A stretch of DNA of 64,000 nt from Streptomyces sp. NBC_00078 (GCF_026343335.1 NZ_JAPELX010000001.1:7998001-8062000), one strand, 5' to 3'. Positions 17,242-26,168 are shown, numbered from the stretch's first letter. The notes: generated from the letters alone by a model not told the origin. A program made the numbers and translations.

Positions 17242-18312
17242 TCACGCGGGAGAGTTGAGGATCTCGTCCAGGTCGTAGCGCACCGGCTCTTCCAGCTGCG
17301 CATAGGTGCAGCTCTCGGGGGTCCGGTCCGGACGCCAGCGGCGGAAGCGCGCCGTGTGCCGGAAACGAGCCCCGTTCTCCATGTGGTCGTACGCCACCTC
17401 GGCCACCCGCTCCGGCCTGAGCGGCACCCAGGACAGGTCCTTCTTGCCCGACCAGCGGCTGGGAGCGCCGGGCAGCCGGGCCGTCTCGTGCGCAGCCTCC
17501 TCGGACCAGGCCGCCCAGGGGTGGCCCGAGGCGTCCTGAAGGCGCAGCGGCTCCAGCTCCTCCACCAGCTCCGCGCGCCGCTTCATCGCGAACGCGGCCG
17601 ACACCCCGACATGTTGCAGGGTCCCCCGGTCGTCGTAGAGGCCGAGCAGCAGTGAGCCCACGATCGGGCCGCTCTTGTGGAGGCGGTAGCCGGCGACGAC
17701 GACGTCCGCCGTGCGCTCGTGCTTGATCTTGAACATGGCGCGCTGGTCCTGGAGATAACGCAGGGTGAGCGGCTTGGCGATGACACCGTCCAGGCCGGCC
17801 CCCTCGTACTGCTCGAACCACTGCCGCGCCACGTCGATGTCGGTCGTCGCCGGCGCCACATGGACCGGCGCCGTGACACCGTCCAGCGCCCTGACCAGGA
17901 GGTCGCGCCGGTCGGTCAGAGGCACGTCGAGCAGCGACTCGCCCTCCAGCGCGAGCAGGTCGAAGGCCACGAGCGACGCCGGCGTCTTCTCGGCGAGCAT
18001 CCGGACCCGGGAGTCGGCCGGGTGGATGCGCTCGGTCAGCGCGTCGAAGTCCAGCCGCCCCTCCCGCGCGATCACGATTTCGCCGTCCAGCACGCACCGC
18101 CCCGGCAGCCGTTCCTTCACCGCCGTCACCAGCTCGGGAAAGTACCTGGTCAGCGGCTTTCCCGTACGACTGCCGAGCTCGGCCTCGTCGCCGTCGCGGA
18201 ACACGATGGCCCGGAACCCGTCCCACTTCGCCTCGTACTGCATGTCCGGCGGGATCTTCGCCACCGACTTGGCGAGCATCGGCTTCACGGGCGGCATCAC
18301 CGGGAGATCCAT
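17242..18312 (-). CDS. ligC: ATP-dependent DNA ligase (LigC type)
   Basis: A 356-residue ligase with the nucleotidyltransferase core: motif I EAKWDGFRAI (the Lys is adenylated), then SRTGKPLTRYFPEL, VLDGEIVI (motif III region), GLDGVIAKP (motif IV) and AMFKIKHERTADVVV (motif V). An OB-fold follows to the C terminus. The size and lack of accessory domains match LigC, the stand-alone ligase that works with PolD in backup break repair of actinomycetes. It is divergent from the polymerase gene with 73 bp between starts, suggesting shared control. Confidence 0.92.
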   Translation of the reverse strand: MDLPVMPPVKPMLAKSVAKIPPDMQYEAKWDGFRAIVFRDGDEAELGSRTGKPLTRYFPELVTAVKERLPGRCVLDGEIVIAREGRLDFDALTERIHPADSRVRMLAEKTPASLVAFDLLALEGESLLDVPLTDRRDLLVRALDGVTAPVHVAPATTDIDVARQWFEQYEGAGLDGVIAKPLTLRYLQDQRAMFKIKHERTADVVVAGYRLHKSGPIVGSLLLGLYDDRGTLQHVGVSAAFAMKRRAELVEELEPLRLQDASGHPWAAWSEEAAHETARLPGAPSRWSGKKDLSWVPLRPERVAEVAYDHMENGARFRHTARFRRWRPDRTPESCTYAQLEEPVRYDLDEILNSPA

Positions 18313-18385
18313 GTCTAGATTGTGCTCGCATACGTCATGAATCGCCCGGTGTGCGAGGTGTGCGAGGTACGCCTACCGTGGCCGC

Positions 18386-19525
18386 ATGGGCGAAGCGGTG
18401 GAACTGGAGGCGGGAGGCCGCACCGTCCGGCTGTCCAGCCCGGACAAGATCTTCTTCCCCGAGCGCGGCTTCACCAAGCTGGACCTCGCCCGGTACTACG
18501 TCGCCGTCGGCCCCGGCATCCTGCGTGCCCTGCGCGACCGGCCCACCACCCTGGAGCGCTACCCGGACGGCGTGACGGGTGAGAACTTCTTCCAGAAGCG
18601 GGCGCCCAAGAACATGCCCGACTGGATCCCTACCGCCCACATCACCTTCCCCAGCGGTCGCAGCGCGGACGAGATGTGCCCCACCGAGGAGGCCGCCGTC
18701 CTGTGGGCCGCCCAGTACGGCACCCTCACCTTCCACCCCTGGCCCGTGCGCCGCGACGACGTCGATCGCCCCGACGAACTCCGCATCGACCTCGACCCGC
18801 AGCCCGGCACCGACTTCGACGACGCCGTCCGCGCCGCCCACGAACTGCGCGCCGTCCTGGACGAGTTCGGTGGCCTGCGCGGCTTCCCCAAGACCTCCGG
18901 CGGCCGCGGCCTGCACGTCTTCGTGCCCATCGAGCCGCGCTGGACCTTCACCCAGGTCCGGCGCGCCGCCATCGCGGTGGGCCGGGAGCTGGAGCGGCGG
19001 ATGCCGGAGCAGGTGACCATCAAGTGGTGGAAGGAGGAGCGGGGCGAGCGCATCTTCGTCGACTACAACCAGACGGCCAGGGACCGCACCATCGCCTCCG
19101 CCTACTCCGTACGTCCCCGCCCGCACGCCCCCGTCTCGGCGCCCCTGCGCTGGGACGAGGTCGGGGTCGCCCATCCGCAGGACTTCGACATCGCGACCAT
19201 GCCCGCGCGCTTCGCCGAACTCGGCGACGTGCACGCGGACATGGACGAGCACCGCTTCTCCCTCGACGCCCTGCTCGAACTCGCCCGCCGCGACGAGCAC
19301 GACCACGGACTGGGCGACCTGCCCTACCCGCCGGAGTACCCGAAGATGCCGGGCGAGCCGAAGCGGGTGCAGCCGAGCAGGGCCAAGAGGGCGTCCGCGA
19401 AGAAGGCGTCCGCGAAGAAGCCGGACACGATGGAGACGGACGCGACGGAGGCACCTCCGGCCGAGGCGCCCGCGGCCGAGGCCCCTCCGGCTCAGGCCCC
19501 TCCGTCGAGTCCTGCGGCTCCTTGA
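18386..19525 (+). CDS. LigD-type primase-polymerase (PolD), stand-alone
   Basis: A 379-residue archaeo-eukaryotic primase-type polymerase equal to the polymerase domain of LigD. The metal-binding aspartates are in RIDLDPQPG, and the nucleotide pocket marks are KTSGGRGLHVFVPI and VDYNQTARDRTIASAYSVR. It fills or primes ends in non-homologous end joining and pairs with the divergent LigC. Residues from about 320 onward form a Lys/Ala then Pro/Ala/Glu low-complexity tail of roughly 55 residues that is not part of the catalytic core. No Ku gene lies in the window. Confidence 0.92.
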   Translation: MGEAVELEAGGRTVRLSSPDKIFFPERGFTKLDLARYYVAVGPGILRALRDRPTTLERYPDGVTGENFFQKRAPKNMPDWIPTAHITFPSGRSADEMCPTEEAAVLWAAQYGTLTFHPWPVRRDDVDRPDELRIDLDPQPGTDFDDAVRAAHELRAVLDEFGGLRGFPKTSGGRGLHVFVPIEPRWTFTQVRRAAIAVGRELERRMPEQVTIKWWKEERGERIFVDYNQTARDRTIASAYSVRPRPHAPVSAPLRWDEVGVAHPQDFDIATMPARFAELGDVHADMDEHRFSLDALLELARRDEHDHGLGDLPYPPEYPKMPGEPKRVQPSRAKRASAKKASAKKPDTMETDATEAPPAEAPAAEAPPAQAPPSSPAAP

Positions 19526-19669
19526 TCCGGATGTTCCGGCCGGAGATCACATCCGTCGAGCTGTGCACCTGCAGTCCGATGCAGTCGGAGGCGAACCGCC
19601 GCCCGTCCGTGCCCGGGTCGTCGGAGCGCGGCGGAGAGAAGCCCCGTCCGCCGGTGTTGCCGAACTCGG
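19515..19669 (-). pseudogene. Fragment of a DUF1080 (3-keto-disaccharide hydrolase-like) domain, C-terminal end
   Basis: On the minus strand this stretch reads GRGFSPPRSDDPGTDG, then FASDCIGLQVH and SGRNIRIKEP. This matches the end of DUF1080 domains, which usually finish in IGLQNHG... and RNIRIKEL. No start or remaining domain is present, and the frame simply runs on antisense to the polymerase gene, so it is a relic. It abuts the laccase relic, which lies on the opposite strand. Confidence 0.55.
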
Positions 19670-19674
19670 GGCGG

Positions 19675-19806
19675 GGTGCGGGTGCGTGGACGTACCACTG
19701 CCATGTCCAGAGCCACTCCGACATGGGGATGGGCGAGCTGTTCCGGGTGAAGAAGCAGGACGGCACGATTCCGGGATACGAGCCCCATGACCACGGGGTG
19801 GGTGGC
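19675..19806 (+). pseudogene. C-terminal relic of a two-domain small laccase (SLAC-type multicopper oxidase)
   Basis: The stretch encodes GAGAWTYHCHVQSHSDMGM, the HCHxxxH...M copper-binding end of multicopper oxidases, then LFRVKKQDGTIPGYEPHDH. This is the characteristic tail of Streptomyces small laccase. Only about 44 of roughly 340 residues remain, and there is no start. From memory, S. coelicolor has its laccase gene (SCO6712) at this same position between polD and the LacI gene. The relic therefore records loss of that gene here. Confidence 0.75.
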
Positions 19807-19914
19807 GCACCGGCACTGACGGAACTCCGGCGGCCGTCTGCAGGCCGAGAGCGCTCTCACCTCCTCGACCACGCGGAGCTATCCTGATCCGCAGCCGCCG
19901 AGGAGGAGCCCGAA

Positions 19915-20958
19915 GTGACCGACACAGCGCCGCGCCCCACGCTGGAGGCCGTGGCCGCCCGGGCGGGTGTCTCCCGGGCCACCGTCTCGCGCGTGGTGAA
20001 CGGCGGGGACGGGGTCAGGGAACCCCTCGTCGCCCGGGTCCGGCGCGCGGTGGAGGAACTCGGGTACGTGCCCAACCAGGCCGCCCGCAGCCTGGTGACG
20101 CGACGGCATGACGCCATCGCCGTGGTCATCGCCGAGCCCGAGGCCCGCGTCTTCGCCGACCCCTTCTTCGCGCTGCAACTCCGCGGCATCAGCAAGGAGT
20201 TGACGGCCCACGACAACCAGCTCGTGCTCCTGCTCACCGAAGGCCGGGACGATCACGTCCGCGTCGGCCGCTATCTCGCCGGAGGCCATGTCGACGGCGC
20301 GCTCGTCTTCTCCCTGCACCTCGACGACCCGCTGCCCGGCCTGATCCAGCACGCCGGTGTGCCGACCGTGTTCGGCGGCCGGCCCGGCTGGAGCGACGGC
20401 CGCGGCGGCGCGGTGTACGTCGACTGCGACAACCGCGGTGGCGCCCGTGAGGCCGTACGCCATCTCGTGGGCCTCGGCTGCACCCGGATCGCGCACATCA
20501 CCGGCCCCCTCGACCAGACGTCCGCGGCGGACCGGCTCGACGGCTTCCGGGATGTCATGGTCGACGCCGACCCCCGGCTGATCGTCGAGAGCGACTTCAC
20601 CCCGGCCGGCGGTGAGCAGGCGATGCGGCAACTCCTGGACCGGCGGCCCGACGTGGACGCCGTGTTCGCGGCCAACGACCTCACCGCTGCGGGTGCGCTG
20701 CGTGTGCTGCGTGAGCGGGGGCTCGGGGTGCCCGCCGACGTCGCCGTGATCGGGTTCGACGACATGTTGCCGGTCGCCGAGCAGACCGATCCGCCCCTCA
20801 CGACAGTCCGTCAGGACATCGAGGAGATGGGGCGGTTGATGGCCCGGCTGCTGCTGCGGCGCGTGGGCGCCCGCGTCGGCGCCGGGGAGCAGGGTGACCC
20901 GGACGCGCCGTCCAGCGTGGTACTGCCTACGACGCTGGTACGGCGCGCCTCCGCGTAA
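19915..20958 (+). CDS. LacI-family transcriptional regulator
   Basis: A 347-residue LacI/GalR regulator. The N-terminal helix-turn-helix and hinge read LEAVAARAGVSRATVSRVVNG and VPNQAARSLVTRR. The periplasmic-binding-like sensor domain follows (AVVIAEPEARVFADPFF, AHITGPLDQTSAADRLDGF, VFAANDLTAAGAL, VIGFDDM). It starts with GTG behind a strong aggagg site. The inducer is presumably a sugar, but no sugar genes are adjacent, so the regulon is unknown. Confidence 0.93.
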   Translation: MTDTAPRPTLEAVAARAGVSRATVSRVVNGGDGVREPLVARVRRAVEELGYVPNQAARSLVTRRHDAIAVVIAEPEARVFADPFFALQLRGISKELTAHDNQLVLLLTEGRDDHVRVGRYLAGGHVDGALVFSLHLDDPLPGLIQHAGVPTVFGGRPGWSDGRGGAVYVDCDNRGGAREAVRHLVGLGCTRIAHITGPLDQTSAADRLDGFRDVMVDADPRLIVESDFTPAGGEQAMRQLLDRRPDVDAVFAANDLTAAGALRVLRERGLGVPADVAVIGFDDMLPVAEQTDPPLTTVRQDIEEMGRLMARLLLRRVGARVGAGEQGDPDAPSSVVLPTTLVRRASA

Positions 20959-21063
20959 CGCTCCGCTGGTGGGGCTGTGACGGGCCGTCTGTCGCTCCCG
21001 GTCCGTGGTGGCCGGTCGCGGGCCCCGCGGCGGAGCCGCATATCGATACGGGCCCGCGCTCCG

Positions 21064-21843
21064 TCAAAGAGACGCGCTCCTGATCACCGCGAACCTTGCG
21101 CCGTACGGGTCGGTGAGTTTGGCGATACTTCCCACTCCCTCGACGGGCGTGGCCGGCATACGAACCTCGGCGCCCAGGTCCCGTGCCTTGCTCACGGTGG
21201 CCTCCGCGTCGGCGACCTCGAAGTACGGCAGCCAGTGCGGGCTGTTCTCGACCGGGTCATCGGCCAGTGGGACGACGCCGCCGAACATGGAGTCCTCGCC
21301 GCCCCCGGCGGGGTTGAGGGTGGTGTACGTGCCCCCGGGGAAGGGCACCGCGGCCGTCTCCAGGCCGAGTGTCTCGTGGTAGAACCAGGCGGCCGCGGCG
21401 ATGTCCGGGGTGTACAGCTCGACCCAGGTGAGGGTGCCGGTCTCGCCCGCCACGTCGACACCCTTGGTCCGGCCCGGCTGCCAGATGCCGAACGGCACGC
21501 TCGCCTTGTCGGCGATGATCGCCATGTGGCCCTCGCCCATCACGTCCATGGGCCGCATGAGCACGCTGCCGTGGGCCTGCTCGGCAGCCTTGGCGGTGGC
21601 TTCGGCGTCCGCGCTCTGGAAGTACACGGTCCAGGACGGCGGGCCCTGCTCGGGCGTGGTCTGCATCCCGCCCGCGACGGTCTTGCCGTCCAGCTGGAAG
21701 AAGCCGTAGCCACCGGCGTCGGGGCCCGCCGACTGGAATGTCCAGCCGAAGAGACTGCCGTAGAAGGAGATGGCGCCGTCGATGTCGGACGTGCCTACGT
21801 CGAGCCAGTTGGGAGCGCCGTTGACGAAACGGGTGGTGAGCAT
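21064..21843 (-). CDS. VOC-family protein (two glyoxalase-like domains)
   Basis: A 259-residue protein with two vicinal-oxygen-chelate domains. The first runs from VNGAPNWLDVGTSD through VPFGIWQPG, and the second from GTLTWVELYTPD through TDPYGARFAVI; each has the FYGSLFGW- or FYHETLGL-like signature. Such tandem VOC proteins in Streptomyces are generally annotated as glyoxalase or hydroxylase-like with no proven reaction. The start at 21843 has a gaggaggg ribosome site. Confidence 0.9.
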   Translation of the reverse strand: MLTTRFVNGAPNWLDVGTSDIDGAISFYGSLFGWTFQSAGPDAGGYGFFQLDGKTVAGGMQTTPEQGPPSWTVYFQSADAEATAKAAEQAHGSVLMRPMDVMGEGHMAIIADKASVPFGIWQPGRTKGVDVAGETGTLTWVELYTPDIAAAAWFYHETLGLETAAVPFPGGTYTTLNPAGGGEDSMFGGVVPLADDPVENSPHWLPYFEVADAEATVSKARDLGAEVRMPATPVEGVGSIAKLTDPYGARFAVIRSASL

Positions 21844-22093
21844 CCTTGCCCTCCTCGGAAGGGTCCCGTTCTCTGCACTGCCGAGTCTTGCACCGCCCAC
21901 TGACAATCGCTGCCGGAACGGGGTTCGCCCCCTTCCGCCTCCTTCCCCCTTTTCCTTCTGCGTTCTTCTGCGCGCCGCCGTGCGCCACGGTGTGTGAGGG
22001 CGCCACCATCAGGGTGGCCGCGTGCGGGCCCTGCGGCGAGGCGTTGATCCCGCGTTGATCGAACGTTTTTCGCGGCGCGCCACGATCTGGTTC

Positions 22094-22339
22094 ATGCACA
22101 TCGACACGATCACCCCGGCCGGCCTCGCCTGGCAGGCCCAGGCTCTGTGCGCGCAGACCGGGGCGGACTTCTTCTTTCCCGAGCCGGGCAGCTCGGTGCG
22201 TGAGGCGAAGCGCATCTGCGGCATGTGTGAGATGCGGCCCACCTGCCTCGAGTACGCGCTGCGGAACGACGAACGCTTCGGTGTCTGGGGCGGTCTGTCG
22301 GAGAAGGAACGGCTGGCACTGAGGCGCACCGCGCACTGA
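22094..22339 (+). CDS. WhiB-like iron-sulfur regulator (WblJ-like)
   Basis: An 81-residue WhiB-like protein. Four cysteines that hold a 4Fe-4S cluster are in QALCAQ, the CGMC pair of RICGMCEMRPTC and its last Cys; the family beta-turn GVWGGLSEKER follows. These proteins bind the primary sigma factor region 4 and redirect transcription. Position, next to the VOC and desaturase genes, corresponds from memory to wblJ (SCO6715); the symbol is withheld because paralogues are similar. The start MHIDTITPAG was preferred to an upstream in-frame start with atypical composition. A direct repeat of gcgttgatc (22041 and 22052) lies just upstream. Confidence 0.88.
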   Translation: MHIDTITPAGLAWQAQALCAQTGADFFFPEPGSSVREAKRICGMCEMRPTCLEYALRNDERFGVWGGLSEKERLALRRTAH

Positions 22340-22376
22340 CGCACCCTGTCCCGGCCGACGCCGCAGCGTCCGTACG

Positions 22377-22420
22377 CGACGACGAGGCCGGTACGCGCGC
22401 GCGTACCGGCCTCGTCGTCG
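22377..22420. terminator. Strong bidirectional hairpin terminator
   Basis: A 20-bp perfect stem (arms 22377-22396 and 22401-22420, including gaggccggtacgc and its complement) with a gcgc loop lies between the convergent WhiB-like and desaturase genes. It should stop transcription from both sides. No T-run is seen, as is usual in this genus. Confidence 0.85.
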
Positions 22421-22439
22421 TCCGCAGTCGGTTGTGCCG

Positions 22440-23414
22440 TCAGCCCGCGGCGCGGGCCGCCATCCTCGCCTTGCGTGCCGCCAGCTTCTCGTCGAACTTC
22501 AGGGCCTCCGCGTCCAGGCCGCCCATGAACAGGCCGAGCTCCTCCTGCGCGGCAAGGCCCTCGGGGCCGAGGCCGTCGATCTCCAGGACCCTCAGGTGGC
22601 GCAGGACCGGCTGGAGCACGTCGTCGTGGTGGATGCGCATGTTGTAGACCTCGCCGATCGCCATCTGCGCGGCGGCCCGCTCGAAGCCGGGCATGCCGTG
22701 GCCGGGCATCCGGAAGTTGACGATCACGTCGCGCACGGCCTGCATGGTGAGGTCGGGCGCCAGCTCGAAGGCCGCCTTGAGGAGGTTGCGGTAGAAGACC
22801 ATGTGCAGGTTCTCGTCGGTCGCGATGCGGGCCAGCATGCGGTCGCAGACCGGGTCGCCCGACTGGTGGCCGGTGTTGCGGTGCGAGACGCGGGTGGCCA
22901 GCTCCTGGAAGGCGACGTAGGCGACGGAGTGCAGCATCGAGTGGCGGTTGTCCGACTCGAAGCCCTCGCTCATGTGGGCCATGCGGAACGCTTCCAGCTT
23001 GTCCGGGTCCACCGCGCGCGAGGCGAGCAGGTAGTCGCGCATCACGATGCCGTGCCGACCCTCCTCCGCGGTCCAGCGGTGCACCCAGGTGCCCCAGGCG
23101 CCGTCGCGTCCGAAGAGCGAGGCGATCTCGTGGTGGTAGCTGGGCAGGTTGTCCTCGGTGAGGAGGTTCACGACCAGCGCGATCCGGCCGATCTCGGTGA
23201 CCTTGGACTGCTCCTTGCCCCAGGCCTCGCCGTCCTCGAAGAGCCCGGGGAAGTTACGCGCGTCCGACCACGGCACGTACTCGTGCGGCATCCAGTCCTT
23301 GGCGACCTTCAGATGCCGGTTGAGTTCCGTCTCGACCACTTCCTCCAGGGCGTACAGCAGTCGGGCGTCGGTCCAGACGGAAGTGCTGCCGAGGTGCGGG
23401 GAAGTGATCGTCAC
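22440..23414 (-). CDS. Acyl-ACP desaturase (diiron)
   Basis: A 324-residue ferritin-like diiron desaturase related to DesA of mycobacteria and plant acyl-ACP desaturases, which introduces a double bond in a fatty acyl chain bound to ACP. Iron ligands are expected in LTEDNLPSYHHE, in AEEGRHG and in TDENLHMVF. The GTG at 23414 has a ctggagctccc site; an ATG 18 bp upstream lacks one. An array of 15-bp repeats lies upstream, suggesting dedicated regulation of membrane lipid composition. It is monocistronic, ending at a strong terminator. Confidence 0.9.
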   Translation of the reverse strand: MTITSPHLGSTSVWTDARLLYALEEVVETELNRHLKVAKDWMPHEYVPWSDARNFPGLFEDGEAWGKEQSKVTEIGRIALVVNLLTEDNLPSYHHEIASLFGRDGAWGTWVHRWTAEEGRHGIVMRDYLLASRAVDPDKLEAFRMAHMSEGFESDNRHSMLHSVAYVAFQELATRVSHRNTGHQSGDPVCDRMLARIATDENLHMVFYRNLLKAAFELAPDLTMQAVRDVIVNFRMPGHGMPGFERAAAQMAIGEVYNMRIHHDDVLQPVLRHLRVLEIDGLGPEGLAAQEELGLFMGGLDAEALKFDEKLAARKARMAARAAG

Positions 23415-23470
23415 GGGAGCTCCAGGGGACATACGGCAAAGCGGAACAAACCGGCGAGCGGTGCCGGAAC

Positions 23471-23520
23471 TTACGAAAGCGTAGGCTACGAAACCGTAGG
23501 TTACGTTGCCGTAGGTTAAG
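23471..23520. repeat. 15-bp direct repeat array upstream of the desaturase
   Basis: cgtagg[ct]ta[ca]g begins at exactly 23480, 23495 and 23510, a 15-bp period, and a half copy (ttacg) sits at 23471. The first copy is a perfect odd palindrome, cgtag-g-ctacg. The array is 56-106 bp before the desaturase start, at promoter distance. Likely multiple regulator sites; the regulator is unknown. Confidence 0.6.
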
Positions 23521-23628
23521 TGCTCTGTAAAGAACCCTGATCAGGGCATGTTTCTTAGGGCATCCAAGGATCTGCCGGAACCTCGGGGAGTGCAGGTCCC
23601 GGGGCTGAAAGGGCGAGCCGATCACCCT

Positions 23629-24405
23629 TCAGGCGTACAGATCCCTCAAGCGGACCGAGAGGCATGTCACACAGCCCTCGAGCTTCTCGAACTCGCTGAT
23701 GTCCACCACGACCGGCTCGTGACCGAGATCGGCGAGCAGTTCCGCCGTCTTCGGCGCGCTCGCCGCCATCAGCAGCTTGCTGCCTCCGAGGAGCACCACG
23801 TGGGAGCCGGCCTCCTCGGGCACCGACAGGAAGCGCGGGAACAGTGCCGGCCGGTCCACCTTGGGGATGTGCCCGATGACCGTCCCGTCGGGCAGCGCCG
23901 TGACCGCCGACTTCAGGTGCAGCACCTTGCTCACCGGCACGGCGACGACCCGCGCTCCCAGCGGCTCGAAGGCGGCCCGCAGCTGCTGCACGCCGGCCGC
24001 GTTGGTGCGCCCGCCCCGGCCGACGTAGATCGTGTCGCCGATCTTCAGCACGTCGCCGCCGTCCAGGGTGCCCGGCTCCCAGATCCAGTTCACCGAACAG
24101 CCGAGGCGCGCCACGGCCTCCTCGACCCCGGCCGTCTCGTCCCGCCGGGAGGAGGCGCCGGGCCTGGTGATCAGCGCGACGTTCTTGTACATGACGACCG
24201 TGTCCTCGACGAACACCGAGTCGGGGCAGTCGTCCTCCGGATCCACCTCCACGGTCTCCCAGCCGTGGGTGCGCAGCGCCTCCACGTAGGCCTCCCACTG
24301 CTCCACCGCAAGACCGGCATCGACCTTCTCCCGCTCGACGTGCGTCACCAGACCTTCGGCGAGGCGCGGGCTGGGGCGGCGGACGAGGGCCTTCTTGCTG
24401 GGCAC
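23629..24405 (-). CDS. ddaH: Dimethylarginine dimethylaminohydrolase
   Basis: A 258-residue amidinotransferase-fold enzyme that hydrolyses N-omega,N-omega-dimethylarginine to citrulline and dimethylamine. Substrate and catalytic blocks are FVEDTVVMY, LDGGDVLKIG, the His in VLHLKSAVTAL and the nucleophilic Cys in EGCVTCLSVRL near the C terminus. The length fits bacterial DDAH. It is a single gene between the desaturase and ABC-F genes; no methylarginine transport genes are adjacent. Confidence 0.93.
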   Translation of the reverse strand: MPSKKALVRRPSPRLAEGLVTHVEREKVDAGLAVEQWEAYVEALRTHGWETVEVDPEDDCPDSVFVEDTVVMYKNVALITRPGASSRRDETAGVEEAVARLGCSVNWIWEPGTLDGGDVLKIGDTIYVGRGGRTNAAGVQQLRAAFEPLGARVVAVPVSKVLHLKSAVTALPDGTVIGHIPKVDRPALFPRFLSVPEEAGSHVVLLGGSKLLMAASAPKTAELLADLGHEPVVVDISEFEKLEGCVTCLSVRLRDLYA

Positions 24406-24528
24406 GAGGGGCCTTTCGTATGGGCGGAACGACGGACCGGCCCTTGTGGGGCCCGGCCCGCCATCATGCAGCGCGGATCCATGGACACAAAACCCCCTGT
24501 TGCCAGGCTGTGCCCCTCCTGAGATGCG

Positions 24529-26142
24529 CTACCCCACCTCCTCCGGAGCCGTTTCCCGCAGCTCGCCGTCGAGCAGCAGCCACCGGGTGATGCCGATCGA
24601 CTCCAGGAACGGCAGGTCGTGACTGGCCACGACGAGCGCTCCCTCGTAGGAATCCAGGGCCGTCGTCAGCTGCCGGACGCTCGCCATGTCGAGGTTGTTG
24701 GTCGGCTCATCGAGCATGAGCAGCTGCGGAGCGGGCTCGGCCAGCATCAGCGCGGCCAGGGCCGCCCGGAAGCGCTCGCCGCCGGACAGCGTCTCCGCCT
24801 TCTGGTCGGCGCGGGCGCCCCGGAACAGGAAGCGGGCCAGTCGGGCCCGGACCCGGTTGTTGGTGACGCCCGGCGCGAACCGGGCCACGTTCTCGGCGAC
24901 GGACAGCTCGCCGTCGAGCACGTCGAGCCGCTGCGGCAGGAAGCGGAGCGGCACGTGCGCGTGCGCCTCGCCCGACACCGGCTCCAGCTCCCCGGCGATC
25001 GTCCGCAGCAGCGTCGTCTTGCCCGCGCCGTTGCGCCCGATCAACGCGACCCGCTCCGGACCGCGCAGGTCGAGTCCGCCCGCCACGCGCGCCCCGTAGG
25101 CGAGTTCCAGGTCCATCAGGGTCAGGACCGTGCGGCCCGGCGGTACGGCCGTGTAGGGCAGGTCGACGCGGATCTCGTCGTCGTCCCGTACGGCGTCCAC
25201 CGCGTCGTCGAGCCGCTCCTTGGCCTCGGTGAGCCTCTCCTCGTGCATGATGCGGTGCTTGCCCGCGGACTCCTGCGCGGCGCGCTTGCGCGCCCCCATG
25301 ACGATCTTCGGCTCGCGCTTCTGCTCGAACATCTTCTGCCCGTACCGCTTACGGCGGGCCAACTTCACCTGTGCGTCGGCCAGTTCGCGCTTCTGCTTGC
25401 GGAAGTCGGCCTCCGCGACGCGCACCATCCGCTCGGCCGCCTCCTGCTCGCCGGCCAGAACCTCCTCGTACGCGGAGAAGTTGCCGCCGTACCAGGTGAC
25501 CTCCCCCGAGCGCAGATCGGCGATCTGGTCGACCAGCTCCAGGAGTTCGCGGTCGTGGCTGACCACGACCATCACTCCCGTCCAGGACGCGACGGCCGTG
25601 TACAGCCGCCTGCGTGCGTACAGGTCGAGGTTGTTCGTCGGCTCGTCCAGAAGCAGGATGTCCGGGCGGCTCAGCAGCAGTGCCGCCAGCCGCAGCAGCA
25701 CCGACTCACCGCCCGACACCTCTCCGATGGTGCGGTCCAACTCGATGCGGCCGAGCCCGAGTTCGCCGAGTGTGGCGAGGGCGCGTTCCTCCACGTCCCA
25801 GTCGTCGCCGACCGTCTCGAAGTGCTCCTCGGCCACGTCGCCCGCCTCGATGGCGTGCAGCGCGGTCCGCTGAGCGGCGATGCCGAGCACCTCGTCGACG
25901 CGCAGCTGCGTGTCGAGCGTGACGTTCTGCGGGAGGTAGCCGACCTCGCCCGCGACGCGGACGGCGCCGTCGGCCGATGCGAGTTCACCGGCGATCAGCT
26001 TCAACAGGGTTGACTTGCCCGATCCGTTGACCCCGACGAGGCCGGTGCGGCCGGGGCCGAAGGCGACGTCGAGACCCTCGAAGACGGGGGTGCCGTCGGG
26101 CCAGGTGAAGGCGAGGGAGGTACAAGTGATGGAAGTAGACAT
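24529..26142 (-). CDS. ABC-F ATPase, probable ribosome-protection type
   Basis: A 537-residue protein with two fused ABC domains and no transmembrane region. Walker A motifs are GVNGSGKST and GRNGAGKTT; the signatures are VSGGESVLL and LSGGERFRA, each followed by LLLDEPTNNLD or LMLDEPTNNLD. The charged linker with MFEQKREPKIVMG is the region that reaches into the ribosome in this class. ABC-F proteins rescue ribosomes from antibiotics acting at the peptidyl transferase centre. An unusually long structured leader with a small ORF precedes it, as for inducible resistance ABC-F genes. The ligand antibiotic is unknown; from memory the S. coelicolor equivalent is SCO6720. Confidence 0.9.
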   Translation of the reverse strand: MSTSITCTSLAFTWPDGTPVFEGLDVAFGPGRTGLVGVNGSGKSTLLKLIAGELASADGAVRVAGEVGYLPQNVTLDTQLRVDEVLGIAAQRTALHAIEAGDVAEEHFETVGDDWDVEERALATLGELGLGRIELDRTIGEVSGGESVLLRLAALLLSRPDILLLDEPTNNLDLYARRRLYTAVASWTGVMVVVSHDRELLELVDQIADLRSGEVTWYGGNFSAYEEVLAGEQEAAERMVRVAEADFRKQKRELADAQVKLARRKRYGQKMFEQKREPKIVMGARKRAAQESAGKHRIMHEERLTEAKERLDDAVDAVRDDDEIRVDLPYTAVPPGRTVLTLMDLELAYGARVAGGLDLRGPERVALIGRNGAGKTTLLRTIAGELEPVSGEAHAHVPLRFLPQRLDVLDGELSVAENVARFAPGVTNNRVRARLARFLFRGARADQKAETLSGGERFRAALAALMLAEPAPQLLMLDEPTNNLDMASVRQLTTALDSYEGALVVASHDLPFLESIGITRWLLLDGELRETAPEEVG

Positions 26143-26168
26143 GGTGGCCTCGCGGTTGCTTGATGCGG

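Noticed and set aside
23471..23520. Possible CRISPR-like array
   Set aside because: The repeats are 15 bp, contiguous, and have no unique spacers; no cas genes are present.
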